From: Deinococcota bacterium | GTDB lineage: Bacteria > Deinococcota > Deinococci > Deinococcales > Trueperaceae | Direction: 5' to 3' | Assembly (NCBI GenBank): GCA_963170125.1 | Contig: CAUJFI010000039.1 | Location: 1-49,633, forward strand | Length of the DNA: 49,633 nucleotides | In this document: in pieces, positions 37,226 to 45,199 of the stretch | Layout: every line of letters starts with the position of its first letter | Position numbering within the stretch: position 1 is the first letter of the stretch | The notes under the pieces: generated by a model | Told to the model about the DNA's origin: nothing | The model's database searches: none | The model's input: only the letters and a program-made list of their open reading frames with translations | Position numbers and translations under genes: made by a program

Positions 37226-37711
37226 CTAGAGGGTGACGGGTTCGGCGGGGAGGAGCCTGAGCCGCGTGTACGAGCGCTGGCCGCTGAGCATGCGCGCAAG
37301 GAGCGCGCGCTCCGACGGGAGTACGAGCCCCCTGCCGCGCACACCGCTCTGGTAGCGGCCGATGCCGAAGGTGGCTAGGAAGAGCTCCGTGACGTTGCCG
37401 GCGGGGACGTGATGGGGAGAGAAGAGCTGTAGCGCGACACCCCTGAGCTCGACGTACACGTGCAGGGTGGCGCACGTTTCGCCGGCGACGAGCGCCACGC
37501 TGTAGCCGTCCGGTCCCGCGTCCACCATCACCACGGAGGCGTCGGTCAGATCGTGGCACGCGTTCTCGACCGTGGAGACGAGCTCCCTCACGAACCGCCT
37601 GGCCCCGTCGACGTTCGCGATCGCGCCCGGGTCCGCAGAAGCGCCGTCCAGGCAGACCTGCGTCCCGTAGCCGAAGCTCTCGTTAGCGCTAACCATGTGC
37701 GAGTCTACCAT
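37226..37711 (-). CDS. Degenerate S-adenosylmethionine decarboxylase (SpeD)-like protein
   Basis: 161 aa. FGYGTQVCLDGASADPGA matches the SpeD N-terminus, and GYSVALVAGETCATLHVYVE aligns without gaps with the SpeD core [20 protein letters not shown]. In SpeD the chain is cut at Glu-Ser and the serine becomes the pyruvoyl cofactor. Here E78 and H84 are kept, but the serine is T79, and the catalytic Cys of FTCG is replaced (LFSPHH, P99). It is therefore probably not an active AdoMet decarboxylase; it may bind a ligand or have another reaction. ATG 37711 follows directly on the malG stop (no gap), and glpK follows 3 nt later. The alignment is by eye. Confidence 0.7.
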   Translation of the reverse strand: MVDSHMVSANESFGYGTQVCLDGASADPGAIANVDGARRFVRELVSTVENACHDLTDASVVMVDAGPDGYSVALVAGETCATLHVYVELRGVALQLFSPHHVPAGNVTELFLATFGIGRYQSGVRGRGLVLPSERALLARMLSGQRSYTRLRLLPAEPVTL

Positions 37712-39040
37712 TCAGCCTTTCACGCTCCCGGCCGTGAACTGGCCGGTCAAGGCGTTCTGGAACGAGTAGAAGATGACCAGGATGGGAACGCTGCCCAACA
37801 CGGCGGCGGCGGCCATGGCGCCCCACTGGGTGGCGAACTGGTTCGTGGAGAAGTTGCGCAGGCCGACCCCGACCGTCCACAGGTCCTGGCCGACGAGGAT
37901 GGTGTTAGCGAGGATGAACTCGCTGTAGGTACCTATGAACTGCTGCAGGAAGATGAACAGGAGCATGGGGACGCTGATGGGCAGTATCACGCGCCAGAAC
38001 GACCCCCAGCGCGTGGCGCCGTCCACCATCGCCGCCTCCTCCAGGCTGGGGCTGAGCGAGTCGAGGTAGCCCTTGAAGATCCAGGACGAGAACGCGATCG
38101 CGCCGCCCGAGTAGGCGAGGATGAGGCCGGTGAACGTGTTGAGCAGGTCGAGCCTGCTCATCAGGTAGAAGATGGCGACCAGCGCCATGAACGTGGGGAA
38201 CATCTGCACGAACACGAAGGCGAGCAGCGTGCTGTAGCGTCCCTGGAAGCGCAACCGCGAGAAGGCGTAGCCGGCCGTGGTCGAGAGCAGCACGGCCATG
38301 ACGCCCGTCACGCCGGAGACGAGGAGCGTGTTGCGGATGTACAGGGGCACCATGCCGCCGATGCTCGCGGGGAGCCGGGCGCCGTCGCTCTCGCGCACGC
38401 CGTAGAACTGCCCTGGTTGGATAGACAGGACGAGCACGGCGGCGCTGACGAAGACGGCCCAGCCGGCGTAACCCCTGAGCCGGTCGGCGCGCGCGTTGGT
38501 GGCGCCGAGGCGCGGCAGGGCGAAGCTCGCGACGAGCACGACGACGGCCAGCAGCATGCTGCCGACCAGCAGCCACTGGTAGCCAAGCACGTGCGTCTGC
38601 GAGACGATCTTCGCGAACTGCGACGTGGAGAAGTCGGCTGGGTTCGGCATCACCCCGGCGCGCACGAGAAGGTTACCCGTGCTCGGCAGGGAGCCGGCGA
38701 GCGTGTCGTTGCGGTTGAGCGAGACGGAGAGCAGGTAGACGACCGGGTAGAACACGGCACCGATCACGAGCCAGATGAAGACGTGGGTGCCGGCCGTCAC
38801 CGCGTACCGCGGCGCCCGCAGCGGCCGCGTCGCCAGGCCGTAGAGGTAAGCGGTGCCGGCGACCCCCGCGACCGCGAGCGCGAACGCGGCGAGGAAGCGT
38901 TGCCAAGCGCCGGGCACCACGAGCATCCGGTCGCGGGTGATCGCCTCGGGGGCGGTCGCGAAGAGGAGCGCGATGCCGCCGACGACCACGACCACGAGGC
39001 CGGCCATGCTCAGGTAGTGGAGTCGGGTGCCGCGCGTCAC
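37712..39040 (-). CDS. malG: Sugar ABC transporter permease, MalG type
   Basis: 442 aa, longer than the usual ~290 because of an N-terminal region with three extra helices before the core and another helix pair (LLVGSMLLAVVVLVASFAL; AVFVSAAVLVLSIQPGQFYG) inside an insertion. The core has YIRNTLLVSGVTGVMAVLLS and the EAA loop SLEEAAMVDGATRWGSFWRV that contacts the ATPase, ending FTAGSVKG as MalG does. ATG/GTG start overlaps the malF stop by 4 nt. No ATPase gene is in this operon. Confidence 0.92.
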   Translation of the reverse strand: MTRGTRLHYLSMAGLVVVVVGGIALLFATAPEAITRDRMLVVPGAWQRFLAAFALAVAGVAGTAYLYGLATRPLRAPRYAVTAGTHVFIWLVIGAVFYPVVYLLSVSLNRNDTLAGSLPSTGNLLVRAGVMPNPADFSTSQFAKIVSQTHVLGYQWLLVGSMLLAVVVLVASFALPRLGATNARADRLRGYAGWAVFVSAAVLVLSIQPGQFYGVRESDGARLPASIGGMVPLYIRNTLLVSGVTGVMAVLLSTTAGYAFSRLRFQGRYSTLLAFVFVQMFPTFMALVAIFYLMSRLDLLNTFTGLILAYSGGAIAFSSWIFKGYLDSLSPSLEEAAMVDGATRWGSFWRVILPISVPMLLFIFLQQFIGTYSEFILANTILVGQDLWTVGVGLRNFSTNQFATQWGAMAAAAVLGSVPILVIFYSFQNALTGQFTAGSVKG

Positions 39041-40650
39041 GCTCGCGCCCCCTCTTCCTTGAGCGCGCCCGTCACCTTGAAGTTCATCAGGCTGACGGCC
39101 AGGGTTATGACGAAGATCAGCAGCGAGATGGCCGAGCCGAACCCGTATGCGTAACCGCCCTGACTACGGAACGCCTCGTTGTAGGCCCAGCTGATGAGGA
39201 TGTCGGTGCCCCTCGCGGTAGCGGTGCCCCAGCTGACGGGCGGACCGCCGTCCGTCAGGAGGAAGACGACGTTGAAGTTGTTGAAGTTGAACGCGAAGCT
39301 GCTCAGGGTGATCGGGATGAGGGCGGTGCGCAGTAGCGGACCGGTGACGTTCCAGAACCCCTGCCAGACGCTCGCGCCGTCGATGCGAGCCGCCTCGTAG
39401 ATCTCGTCGGGGATCGCCGAGAGCGCGCCGAGCGTCGCCGTCATGATGAAGGGCAGGCCCAACCAGAGGTTGACGACGAGGATGGCGGCACGGGCCGCGG
39501 CCGGGTCGCCGGCCAGCCAGTTGATCGGCGCCGGGGAGATGTCAAGGAGCGCCAGGACGCGGTTGATGGCGCCGAAGTTCTGGTTGAGGAAGCCGCGCCA
39601 CACCTGGATGGTGATGACGCTCGGCAGGGCCCACGGCACGATCAGGAGCGTCCGGTACAGGTTCCTGAACCGCAGGGCCTTGTTGTTGAGTAGGACGGCG
39701 ATGAGCACGCCGACGGCGGTGTTGATGAGCACCGTCAGGAAGCCGAAAGATACGTTCCATAAGAAGACGGGGATGAGCGCGCGCGGCGCGGAAGCGATGA
39801 CGCGGCTGAAGTTGCGCAGGCCCACGAACCCGAAGTCGTTGTAACGGGCGATGGCAGTAGGCTCGACGCCCTCGGGCAGGGGCTCGTCGAGCTCCAGGCG
39901 GTCACCCGCCTCCGCGACGATCCTGCGCGAGATGGCGGCACGGTCCAACTGGACGCGCACCTCCGTCAGGTCGGGGGGGGAAGGCGGCGCGCGCTCGAGG
40001 GTGAGCACGTTGCCGTCAACGCTCGTCACCCGAAAGCTGAAGGGGAAACCGAGGTCGGGCAGGTCGAGCTCGACGCCGATGACGTCCCGACCGGCCGGTA
40101 GCGGACCCGCGATGACCAACCGTGTGCCGTCGATGGACTCGGCGCCGACCGTCTCCATGCCGCTGGCGTACACGACGGCGCGCACGCCGTTGCAGCCGTC
40201 GCGCAGGTCCGCGCAGTCCAGGGTGGCCGGGTCCGCGATGGTCAGGTTCACGCCGTCCACCGCGAGGACGGGCGTCTCGCTGCTGATGTTCAGCTCGCCG
40301 TTCCTGATGCCTGCGTAGTCGGTGAAGGCGAGGAACACGGTCAGGACGACGGGGAAGACGGTGAAGGTGAGGAGGAAGACGATCGCGGGGAGCAGGTAGT
40401 ACCAGGGGATCAGCCACGCGAACCGGCGCGCCAGGTAACGCAGCATGAGCACCAGCGCCGCCGCCGCGATCGGGATGCCGGCGTAGGCCGGCGCTTCCGG
40501 AACCAGGAGCCTGAGCAGCGCGGCCCCGAGGAAACCGACCAGGGTCGCGAGGAAGAGCGCCGCCGTCAGGAGGCCGAGCGACTTGGCCAGGCCCCCGACC
40601 GTGGTGCGGCTGCGAGGCAGGTGGTCCTTGAGCGAGCGAGAGATGTCCAT
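39037..40650 (-). CDS. malF: Sugar ABC transporter permease, MalF type
   Basis: 537 aa. Three N-terminal helices, then a large extracytoplasmic domain of ~150 residues (P2-like loop, from about residue 120 to 280), then the permease core with VPWALPSVITIQVWRGFLNQ, EAA loop DEIYEAARIDGASVWQGFWN and the C-terminal helix. The big loop, which grips the binding protein in E. coli MalF, supports a maltose/maltodextrin-type substrate. It is preceded by a hairpin in the gap after malE. Confidence 0.93.
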   Translation of the reverse strand: MDISRSLKDHLPRSRTTVGGLAKSLGLLTAALFLATLVGFLGAALLRLLVPEAPAYAGIPIAAAALVLMLRYLARRFAWLIPWYYLLPAIVFLLTFTVFPVVLTVFLAFTDYAGIRNGELNISSETPVLAVDGVNLTIADPATLDCADLRDGCNGVRAVVYASGMETVGAESIDGTRLVIAGPLPAGRDVIGVELDLPDLGFPFSFRVTSVDGNVLTLERAPPSPPDLTEVRVQLDRAAISRRIVAEAGDRLELDEPLPEGVEPTAIARYNDFGFVGLRNFSRVIASAPRALIPVFLWNVSFGFLTVLINTAVGVLIAVLLNNKALRFRNLYRTLLIVPWALPSVITIQVWRGFLNQNFGAINRVLALLDISPAPINWLAGDPAAARAAILVVNLWLGLPFIMTATLGALSAIPDEIYEAARIDGASVWQGFWNVTGPLLRTALIPITLSSFAFNFNNFNVVFLLTDGGPPVSWGTATARGTDILISWAYNEAFRSQGGYAYGFGSAISLLIFVITLAVSLMNFKVTGALKEEGARA

Positions 40651-40676
40651 GACTTGAGGCTCACACCCTAAGCAGG

Positions 40677-40704
40677 CGGCTAGGAGCCGTCCGACTCCTA
40701 GCCG
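40677..40704 (-). other. Hairpin between malE and malF
   Basis: CGGCTAGGAG (40677-40686) and CTCCTAGCCG (40695-40704) form a perfect 10-bp stem with an 8-nt loop in the 146-nt gap. There is no T-run. In other bacteria such a structure after malE stabilises the binding-protein mRNA or limits read-through to the permeases; the same role is inferred. Confidence 0.65.
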
Positions 40705-40796
40705 AGGTCGTCATCGGTTCCGAGCGCGCCCGCGCCTGCTCGGCTCGCCGTGCGGCCGTCAGACCGACCGTGAGCCGGGCAGGCGCAGGCTGGCGC

Positions 40797-41984
40797 TCAC
40801 TGGCCCTGGATCTCGTCGACCGCCTGCTGCAGCACGGCCGCCACGTCCGCGGAGGCGTTCTCCGTCAGGACCGTGAGGGCGTTGCCCATCGGGGCCCACA
40901 CGGAGCCCATGGCGGGGATGTTGGGCATCGGCTCGGAGTTGAGGAGCGCGGCGCCGAAGCCCGCGATGATCGGGTCGTCCATGACCTCGTCGAGGGCGGA
41001 GACGCTGGCGGGGATGCGGCCGGAGAGCTTGGCCATCGACACCTGGGCGTCCTTGCGCGAGAGCCACTTGGCGAAGTTGGCGGCCTCAACCTTGAGGTTC
41101 GAGAACGAGTTGACGAGCACACCCTGCACGCCCATGAAGCCGGAGAACGGCGTGCCGTCGGCGAGCGGCGGCACGGGGTGGACGCTCACGTTCAGGCCGG
41201 CGTCCTGGTACTGGCTGATGGCCCACGGGCCCGTGTAGATCATCGCGAGCGCGCCGTCGACGAACAGACCGTTGGCGACGTCGTAGTTCGTACCGGACGG
41301 GATCAGGCCCAGGTCGTAACGCAGCGCGGCCAGGGCTTCGCCGCCCTTGATCGCGCCCTCGTTGGCTAGACCGACGTCGCTCGCGTCGAGCGAGCCGGTG
41401 GCGTCGCGGCCGAACACGTAGCCGCCGTAGGTGTGCAGCCAGCCGTAGCTGAAGTAGAAGTTGGGGATGTCGAACATGAAGCCGAACGTGTCGGCCGTGG
41501 TGAGCTGCTGGGCGAGCGCCATCGTCTGCTCGTACGTGGCAGGAACGCTGGCGACGAGGTCGTCGTTGACGATGAGGGCCGGGCCCTCCACGTACATGGG
41601 CAGCCCGAAGAGCTTGCCGGCGAACGTGTACCCGAGGCGGGCCTGCTCGCTGAGGTCGGAGAGGTAGGCGGCGGTAGCGAAGCTGCTCATGTCGAGCAGC
41701 ACGCCGCCGACGGCCATCTCACCGATCTGGTCGTGCGGGACGCCGGCGAAGACGTCGCCCGCCTCGCCCTGCGGGGCCGCGAGGAGCGCCTGCTGCTTGA
41801 GTTCGTTGACGTCCAGGCGCACGAGCTCGACGTCGACCCCGAAGGCCGCCGTGAAGCTGGCGGCTTCCGAACGGAGCCAGTCGAGGGTCTGATCCTGCCA
41901 CGTCGTCCAGACCTTGAGGGTCTGGGCACTTGCCATCCCGAGGCTCAGGGCTACGATCCCCAGGAACACCAGGTACTTCTTCAC
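40797..41984 (-). CDS. malE: Maltose/maltodextrin-type solute-binding protein
   Basis: 395 aa from GTG 41984 (GAAGGAG 5 nt upstream). A signal peptide (KKYLVFLGIVALSLGMASAQ) is followed by a MalE-like domain: LKVWTTWQDQTLDWLRSEAA, VPHDQIGEMAVGGVLLDMSS, LPMYVEGPALIVNDDL, DGALAMIYTGPWAISQYQDA, SGRIPASVSALDEVM. It lacks a lipobox cysteine, so it would be a periplasmic protein rather than a lipoprotein. It is the first gene of the transporter operon, with its own promoter and a hairpin after it. Confidence 0.93.
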   Translation of the reverse strand: MKKYLVFLGIVALSLGMASAQTLKVWTTWQDQTLDWLRSEAASFTAAFGVDVELVRLDVNELKQQALLAAPQGEAGDVFAGVPHDQIGEMAVGGVLLDMSSFATAAYLSDLSEQARLGYTFAGKLFGLPMYVEGPALIVNDDLVASVPATYEQTMALAQQLTTADTFGFMFDIPNFYFSYGWLHTYGGYVFGRDATGSLDASDVGLANEGAIKGGEALAALRYDLGLIPSGTNYDVANGLFVDGALAMIYTGPWAISQYQDAGLNVSVHPVPPLADGTPFSGFMGVQGVLVNSFSNLKVEAANFAKWLSRKDAQVSMAKLSGRIPASVSALDEVMDDPIIAGFGAALLNSEPMPNIPAMGSVWAPMGNALTVLTENASADVAAVLQQAVDEIQGQ

Positions 41985-42068
41985 GCTTACTCCTTCCGGC
42001 CGCTTCGGCCAAGGCCACCTGAGAGACGCTGGAGCTTCGACCCCCCGTCTCGTGACATACGCGGCATC

Positions 42069-42097
42069 AGGATAGCCACCCGCCGCTCCCGTGTCCA
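42069..42097 (-). promoter_or_regulatory. Promoter of the mal operon
   Basis: TGGACA (42097-42092, 5 of 6), a 17-nt spacer and TATCCT (42074-42069). The mRNA leader to malE would be about 78 nt. Confidence 0.75.
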
Positions 42098-42127
42098 CAG
42101 AGTTCTGTCCCGCCCGGCGTCGACAGA
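42097..42127. promoter_or_regulatory. Possible operator: ACAGA/TCTGT repeats at the mal promoter
   Basis: ACAGA-GT-TCTGT (42097-42108) is an inverted repeat touching the -35 box; GACAGA (42122-42127) adds a third half-site and forms TCTGTC-N12-GACAGA with 42104-42109. This suggests binding of a dimeric sugar-responsive repressor, but no regulator gene is adjacent. Confidence 0.4.
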
Positions 42128-42174
42128 GTGCCGGCCGCGGGCGGCCCGGTGGCGGACCCGGAGCGAGGCTCGTC

Positions 42175-43392
42175 TCAGCCGCGCCAGCGGTACCGGCCAC
42201 CGCCCGTGGCCGCCACACGCCCATCGAGCTCGAGGAGCGCCAGCGACGCGAGCAGTTCCGACGCTGGGAGACCGGTCGCTCGGCTGAGCTGGTCCACCGT
42301 CGCCTCCGCGCCCCGGAAGGCGTTCTCCAAGCCGACCGCGGCGAAGCGCTCCCGGTGCGACGACCCCGCCTGGAGGCCAGCAACATGCGCCGCCGGGGCG
42401 GGCACGACGGCGCTCCGGCCGCCGCGCTCGCGCGGCTCGGCCTTCGGCGTCTCGATCACGGAGAGGCCGAAATGATGCAGAAGGTCAGCGGCGTCGATCA
42501 GCGGGGCGGCGCCCTCACGGAGCAGCTCGAGCGCCCCGCGGTTGCGCACGTCCTGAGGGCGGCCGGGGACGGCGAGCACGGTCCTGCCGAGCTCCGCGGC
42601 ATGACTGGCCGTGTTGAGCGCCCCGGACCGGGTGCCGGCCTCCACGACACCGACCACCCGCGCGAGGCAGGCGATGAGGCGGTTGCGCCGCAGGAAGTGA
42701 TGCGGCTGCGGGTTGACACCCGGTGGCCACTCTGACAGGACGGCGCCGCCGTGGCGAAGGACGCGGTCCGCAAGACCGCGGTTGCCGGCCGGATGGAGGC
42801 GCCCGTGGCCGCCACCGAGCACCGCCACCGTGGTACCGGAACCGGCGGGCGCCTCCAACGCGCCCTCGTGGGCGGCAGAGTCCACCCCGAGCGCCAAGCC
42901 GGAGACGACGACGAGCCCGTGGCGCGCCGCCGCGCGCGCCAAGTCGCGGGCCAGCGCGAGCGCCGGCTGCGAAGCCCGGCGCGTGCCTACCAGCGCGCAA
43001 CTCGCCAGTTGGGCGAACGGCAGCATGACCTGGTGCGGGAGGTCGCCCGCCACGAAGAGCACGGGCGGCGCAGCGTGCTCGTCCTCCAGTAGGGCCGGTG
43101 GGTAGCCGGCATCCTCCCAGCACACGACCCGAAGCCCGGCCGCCCTGGCCTCGTCGACCTCGCGACGCGCGCGGGGCAAGGAACCGGGCAGTGAGGCGGC
43201 CACCGCGTGGGCTAGGCGTGTGAGCTGGGCATCCTTCCGCCCGGGGACGGTCGGCTCGCCACCCAGGACCCCGGCCAGGCCGCCGTAGGCCTCGACGACG
43301 GCTCGAAGGCGCGCCGGACCCACGCCCGGCGTGGCCAACGCCGCCAGGTAGTGGGCGGCGAGCTCGTCTCCAGGTGGCGCAGACACGTCCAT
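42175..43392 (-). CDS. dprA: DNA processing protein DprA
   Basis: 405 aa. An N-terminal helix-hairpin-helix/SAM-like part (LAALATPGVGPARLRAVVEA), the Rossmann-like DNA-binding domain (ALVGTRRASQPALALARDLA, VVSGLALGVDSAAHEGALEA, LSEWPPGVNPQPHHFLRRNR, VVEAGTRSGALNTASHAAEL) and a C-terminal winged helix (ATVDQLSRATGLPASELLAS). DprA loads RecA on incoming single-stranded DNA in natural transformation. The start codon (ATG 43392, or GTG 43386) lies in the 3' arm of a strong hairpin. It is 94 nt after cysS. Confidence 0.95.
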   Translation of the reverse strand: MDVSAPPGDELAAHYLAALATPGVGPARLRAVVEAYGGLAGVLGGEPTVPGRKDAQLTRLAHAVAASLPGSLPRARREVDEARAAGLRVVCWEDAGYPPALLEDEHAAPPVLFVAGDLPHQVMLPFAQLASCALVGTRRASQPALALARDLARAAARHGLVVVSGLALGVDSAAHEGALEAPAGSGTTVAVLGGGHGRLHPAGNRGLADRVLRHGGAVLSEWPPGVNPQPHHFLRRNRLIACLARVVGVVEAGTRSGALNTASHAAELGRTVLAVPGRPQDVRNRGALELLREGAAPLIDAADLLHHFGLSVIETPKAEPRERGGRSAVVPAPAAHVAGLQAGSSHRERFAAVGLENAFRGAEATVDQLSRATGLPASELLASLALLELDGRVAATGGGRYRWRG

Positions 43393-43431
43393 GGGCCCAG
43401 CATGCTTCGCGGCGCCGGGCCCATGGACGTG
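43384..43431 (-). promoter_or_regulatory. 15-bp hairpin that contains the dprA start codon
   Basis: CACGTCCATGGGCCC (minus strand, 43431-43417) and its exact complement GGGCCCATGGACGTG (43398-43384) are separated by 18 nt. The ATG of dprA (43392-43390) and the alternative GTG are in the 3' arm. Folding in the mRNA would hide the start. The 5' arm carries a second, out-of-frame ATG. Confidence 0.75.
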
Positions 43432-43486
43432 GTCTCTGGTTCAACGCCTAGCGGGGATGGGTCCGCGACCAAGCCAGACCTGCCGC

Positions 43487-44911
43487 TCACTCCAGGCGCC
43501 ACCGGCTCCCTTCGGCGGTGTCCTCGAGGCTGACGCCCAACTCGGCAAGCCGATCACGCAACGTGTCGGCGCGAGCGAAATCACGACGGTCACGCGAGCG
43601 CTGGCGCTCCTCCAACAGCAACTCCATGGCGCCGTCCAGCACGCGGCCGGCGGCCGAGGCGTCCTGCTCTTCCAGGGGGACGCCGAGCACGCCGCCGAGC
43701 AGCTCCTCGAGAACGGCTGCCGCGCCCAGAAGGTAGGCGCCGGCGGCGCCGTCCTCCAGCTCCTTGTTGACGGCCTTCGCGAGGTCGAACAGCACGGCGA
43801 TGGCCTGCGGGGTGTTGAGGTCGTCGTTCATGGCGGCCGCGAAACGCGAGCGGAACTCGCCGAAGGGTCGGTCGTCGCGCTCGGCCCCAGGGGCGTCTAG
43901 GCGTGACGCCTTGTAGGTCTCGCGCAGGCGCTTGAGGCCCTGCGCGGACGAGCGGATGCCCTCCTCGCTGAAGTCCGACGTGCTCCGGTAGTGGGAGCGG
44001 AGCAGGTGGAAGCGGATCACGAGCGGGTCGTACGCCTCGAACAGGTCCGCCAACGTGACGAAGTGCCCCTTCGACTTCGCCATCTTCTCGCCCTGGAGCG
44101 TGATCATGTTCCAGTGCAGCCAGACGCGGGCGAACGGCTTGCCGGCGGCTTGCGCTTGGGCCAGTTCCGCCTCGTGGTGGGGGAACACGAGGTCGAGGCC
44201 GCCGCCATGGATGTCGAACTCGTCGCCGAGGTACTTGGTGCTCATGGCGGAGCACTCGATATGCCAACCCGGGAAGCCGTCGCCCCACGGGCTCGGCCAA
44301 CGCATGATGTGGCCGCCCTCCGCGTGCTTCCAGAGGGCGAAGTCGCGAGGGTCGTCCTTCTCGGAACGCACGAGGGTGCGCGTGCCCTCGATCTGATGCG
44401 CCGGGTCGCGACCGGAGAGGCTGCCGTACTCGTCCCAGGCGGAGACGTCGAAGTAGACGCTGCCGTCCTTCTCGTACGCGAACCCGCGCGCGACGAGCTC
44501 CTGGGTCAGCTCCTGCTGCTCGATGATGTGGCCCGACGCGCGCGGCACGATGCTTGGGCGTCTGACGCGCATGGCGGCCATGGCCTCGAAGTAGGCCCAG
44601 AAGTACTTCTCCGCGACCTCCATCGGCTCGAGGCGCTCGATCTGCGCTCGCCGCGCGAGCTTGTCCTCGCCGTCGTCGGCGTCGTCGACTAGGTGACCTA
44701 CGTCCGTCACGTTCGTGACGAGCCTGACCACGAACCCCTCGTGCTCCAGCCAGTTGCGCAGCACGTCGAAGACGACGGGGCCGCGGGCGTGACCGAGGTG
44801 CGGGTCGGAGTAGACGGTGGGACCGCACATGTAGATGCCGACGTGACCGGGCACGACGGGCTCGAACGCCTGTTTCTCGCGCGTGAGAGTGTTGTAGAAC
44901 TCGAGCGCCAT
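43487..44911 (-). CDS. cysS: Cysteinyl-tRNA synthetase
   Basis: 474 aa class I synthetase: zinc ligand C29 in [20 protein letters not shown] with the HIGH-type HLGH (38-41), [39 protein letters not shown] and the KMSKS-type [14 protein letters not shown] helical C-terminal domain follows ([20 protein letters not shown]). It charges tRNA-Cys. ATG 44911 is 8 nt after AAGGAG. I found no T-box in the upstream region. Confidence 0.97.
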   Translation of the reverse strand: MALEFYNTLTREKQAFEPVVPGHVGIYMCGPTVYSDPHLGHARGPVVFDVLRNWLEHEGFVVRLVTNVTDVGHLVDDADDGEDKLARRAQIERLEPMEVAEKYFWAYFEAMAAMRVRRPSIVPRASGHIIEQQELTQELVARGFAYEKDGSVYFDVSAWDEYGSLSGRDPAHQIEGTRTLVRSEKDDPRDFALWKHAEGGHIMRWPSPWGDGFPGWHIECSAMSTKYLGDEFDIHGGGLDLVFPHHEAELAQAQAAGKPFARVWLHWNMITLQGEKMAKSKGHFVTLADLFEAYDPLVIRFHLLRSHYRSTSDFSEEGIRSSAQGLKRLRETYKASRLDAPGAERDDRPFGEFRSRFAAAMNDDLNTPQAIAVLFDLAKAVNKELEDGAAGAYLLGAAAVLEELLGGVLGVPLEEQDASAAGRVLDGAMELLLEERQRSRDRRDFARADTLRDRLAELGVSLEDTAEGSRWRLE

Positions 44912-44916
44912 AACGC

Positions 44917-44932
44917 TTACTCCTTCGAGTAA
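44917..44932 (-). promoter_or_regulatory. Small hairpin over the cysS ribosome site
   Basis: TTACTC (minus strand 44932-44927), GAAG loop and GAGTAA (44922-44917) form a 6-bp stem that includes the GGAG of the cysS ribosome site. It could modulate initiation. Confidence 0.35.
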
Positions 44933-45020
44933 CGCCTCGAACGGCCCTCAGGCGAGCCGGCGAAGGTGGATGGGTTGCTTGGGATGGTACGGTCCGCGTG
45001 CCGTGAGCACGGTTCGACGC

Positions 45021-45140
45021 TCAGTACAGTGACGCGCGACATCGCGGAGCGCGAGCGGCGACCGCCATCTTGCCCTGGCGTCCCGCGCGAGGCGCCGGCA
45101 TGCGGCCAACCGAGGCCGTGAAGTAGACGTGCGCGCTCAT
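45021..45140 (-). CDS. Possible 39-aa small protein or leader upstream of cysS
   Basis: A frame from ATG 45140 encodes SAHVYFTASVGRMPAPRAG and a basic Ala/Arg-rich tail. The start lies 8 nt after TAGACT (45154-45149), the leaderless arrangement seen for other genes here. No homology is recognised, and it could be chance. The rest of the 288-bp gap 44912-45199 shows no other gene. Confidence 0.25.
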   Translation of the reverse strand: MSAHVYFTASVGRMPAPRAGRQGKMAVAARAPRCRASLY

Positions 45141-45188
45141 GCTCCGGAAGTCTAGCACGTGCCGAGCGGGGTCCGGACGGCCCCGGGG

Positions 45189-45194
45189 TACAGT
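45189..45194 (+). promoter_or_regulatory. -10 box of the YigZ-family gene
   Basis: TACAGT ends 5 nt before ATG 45200, back to back with the TAGACT box of the divergent small frame. There is no -35 match and no ribosome site. Confidence 0.4.
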
Positions 45195-45199
45195 CTCGC

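Noticed and set aside
44912..45199. T-box leader for cysS
   Set aside because: The T-box consensus (AGGGTGGNACCGCG type) and a terminator are not found on the minus strand.
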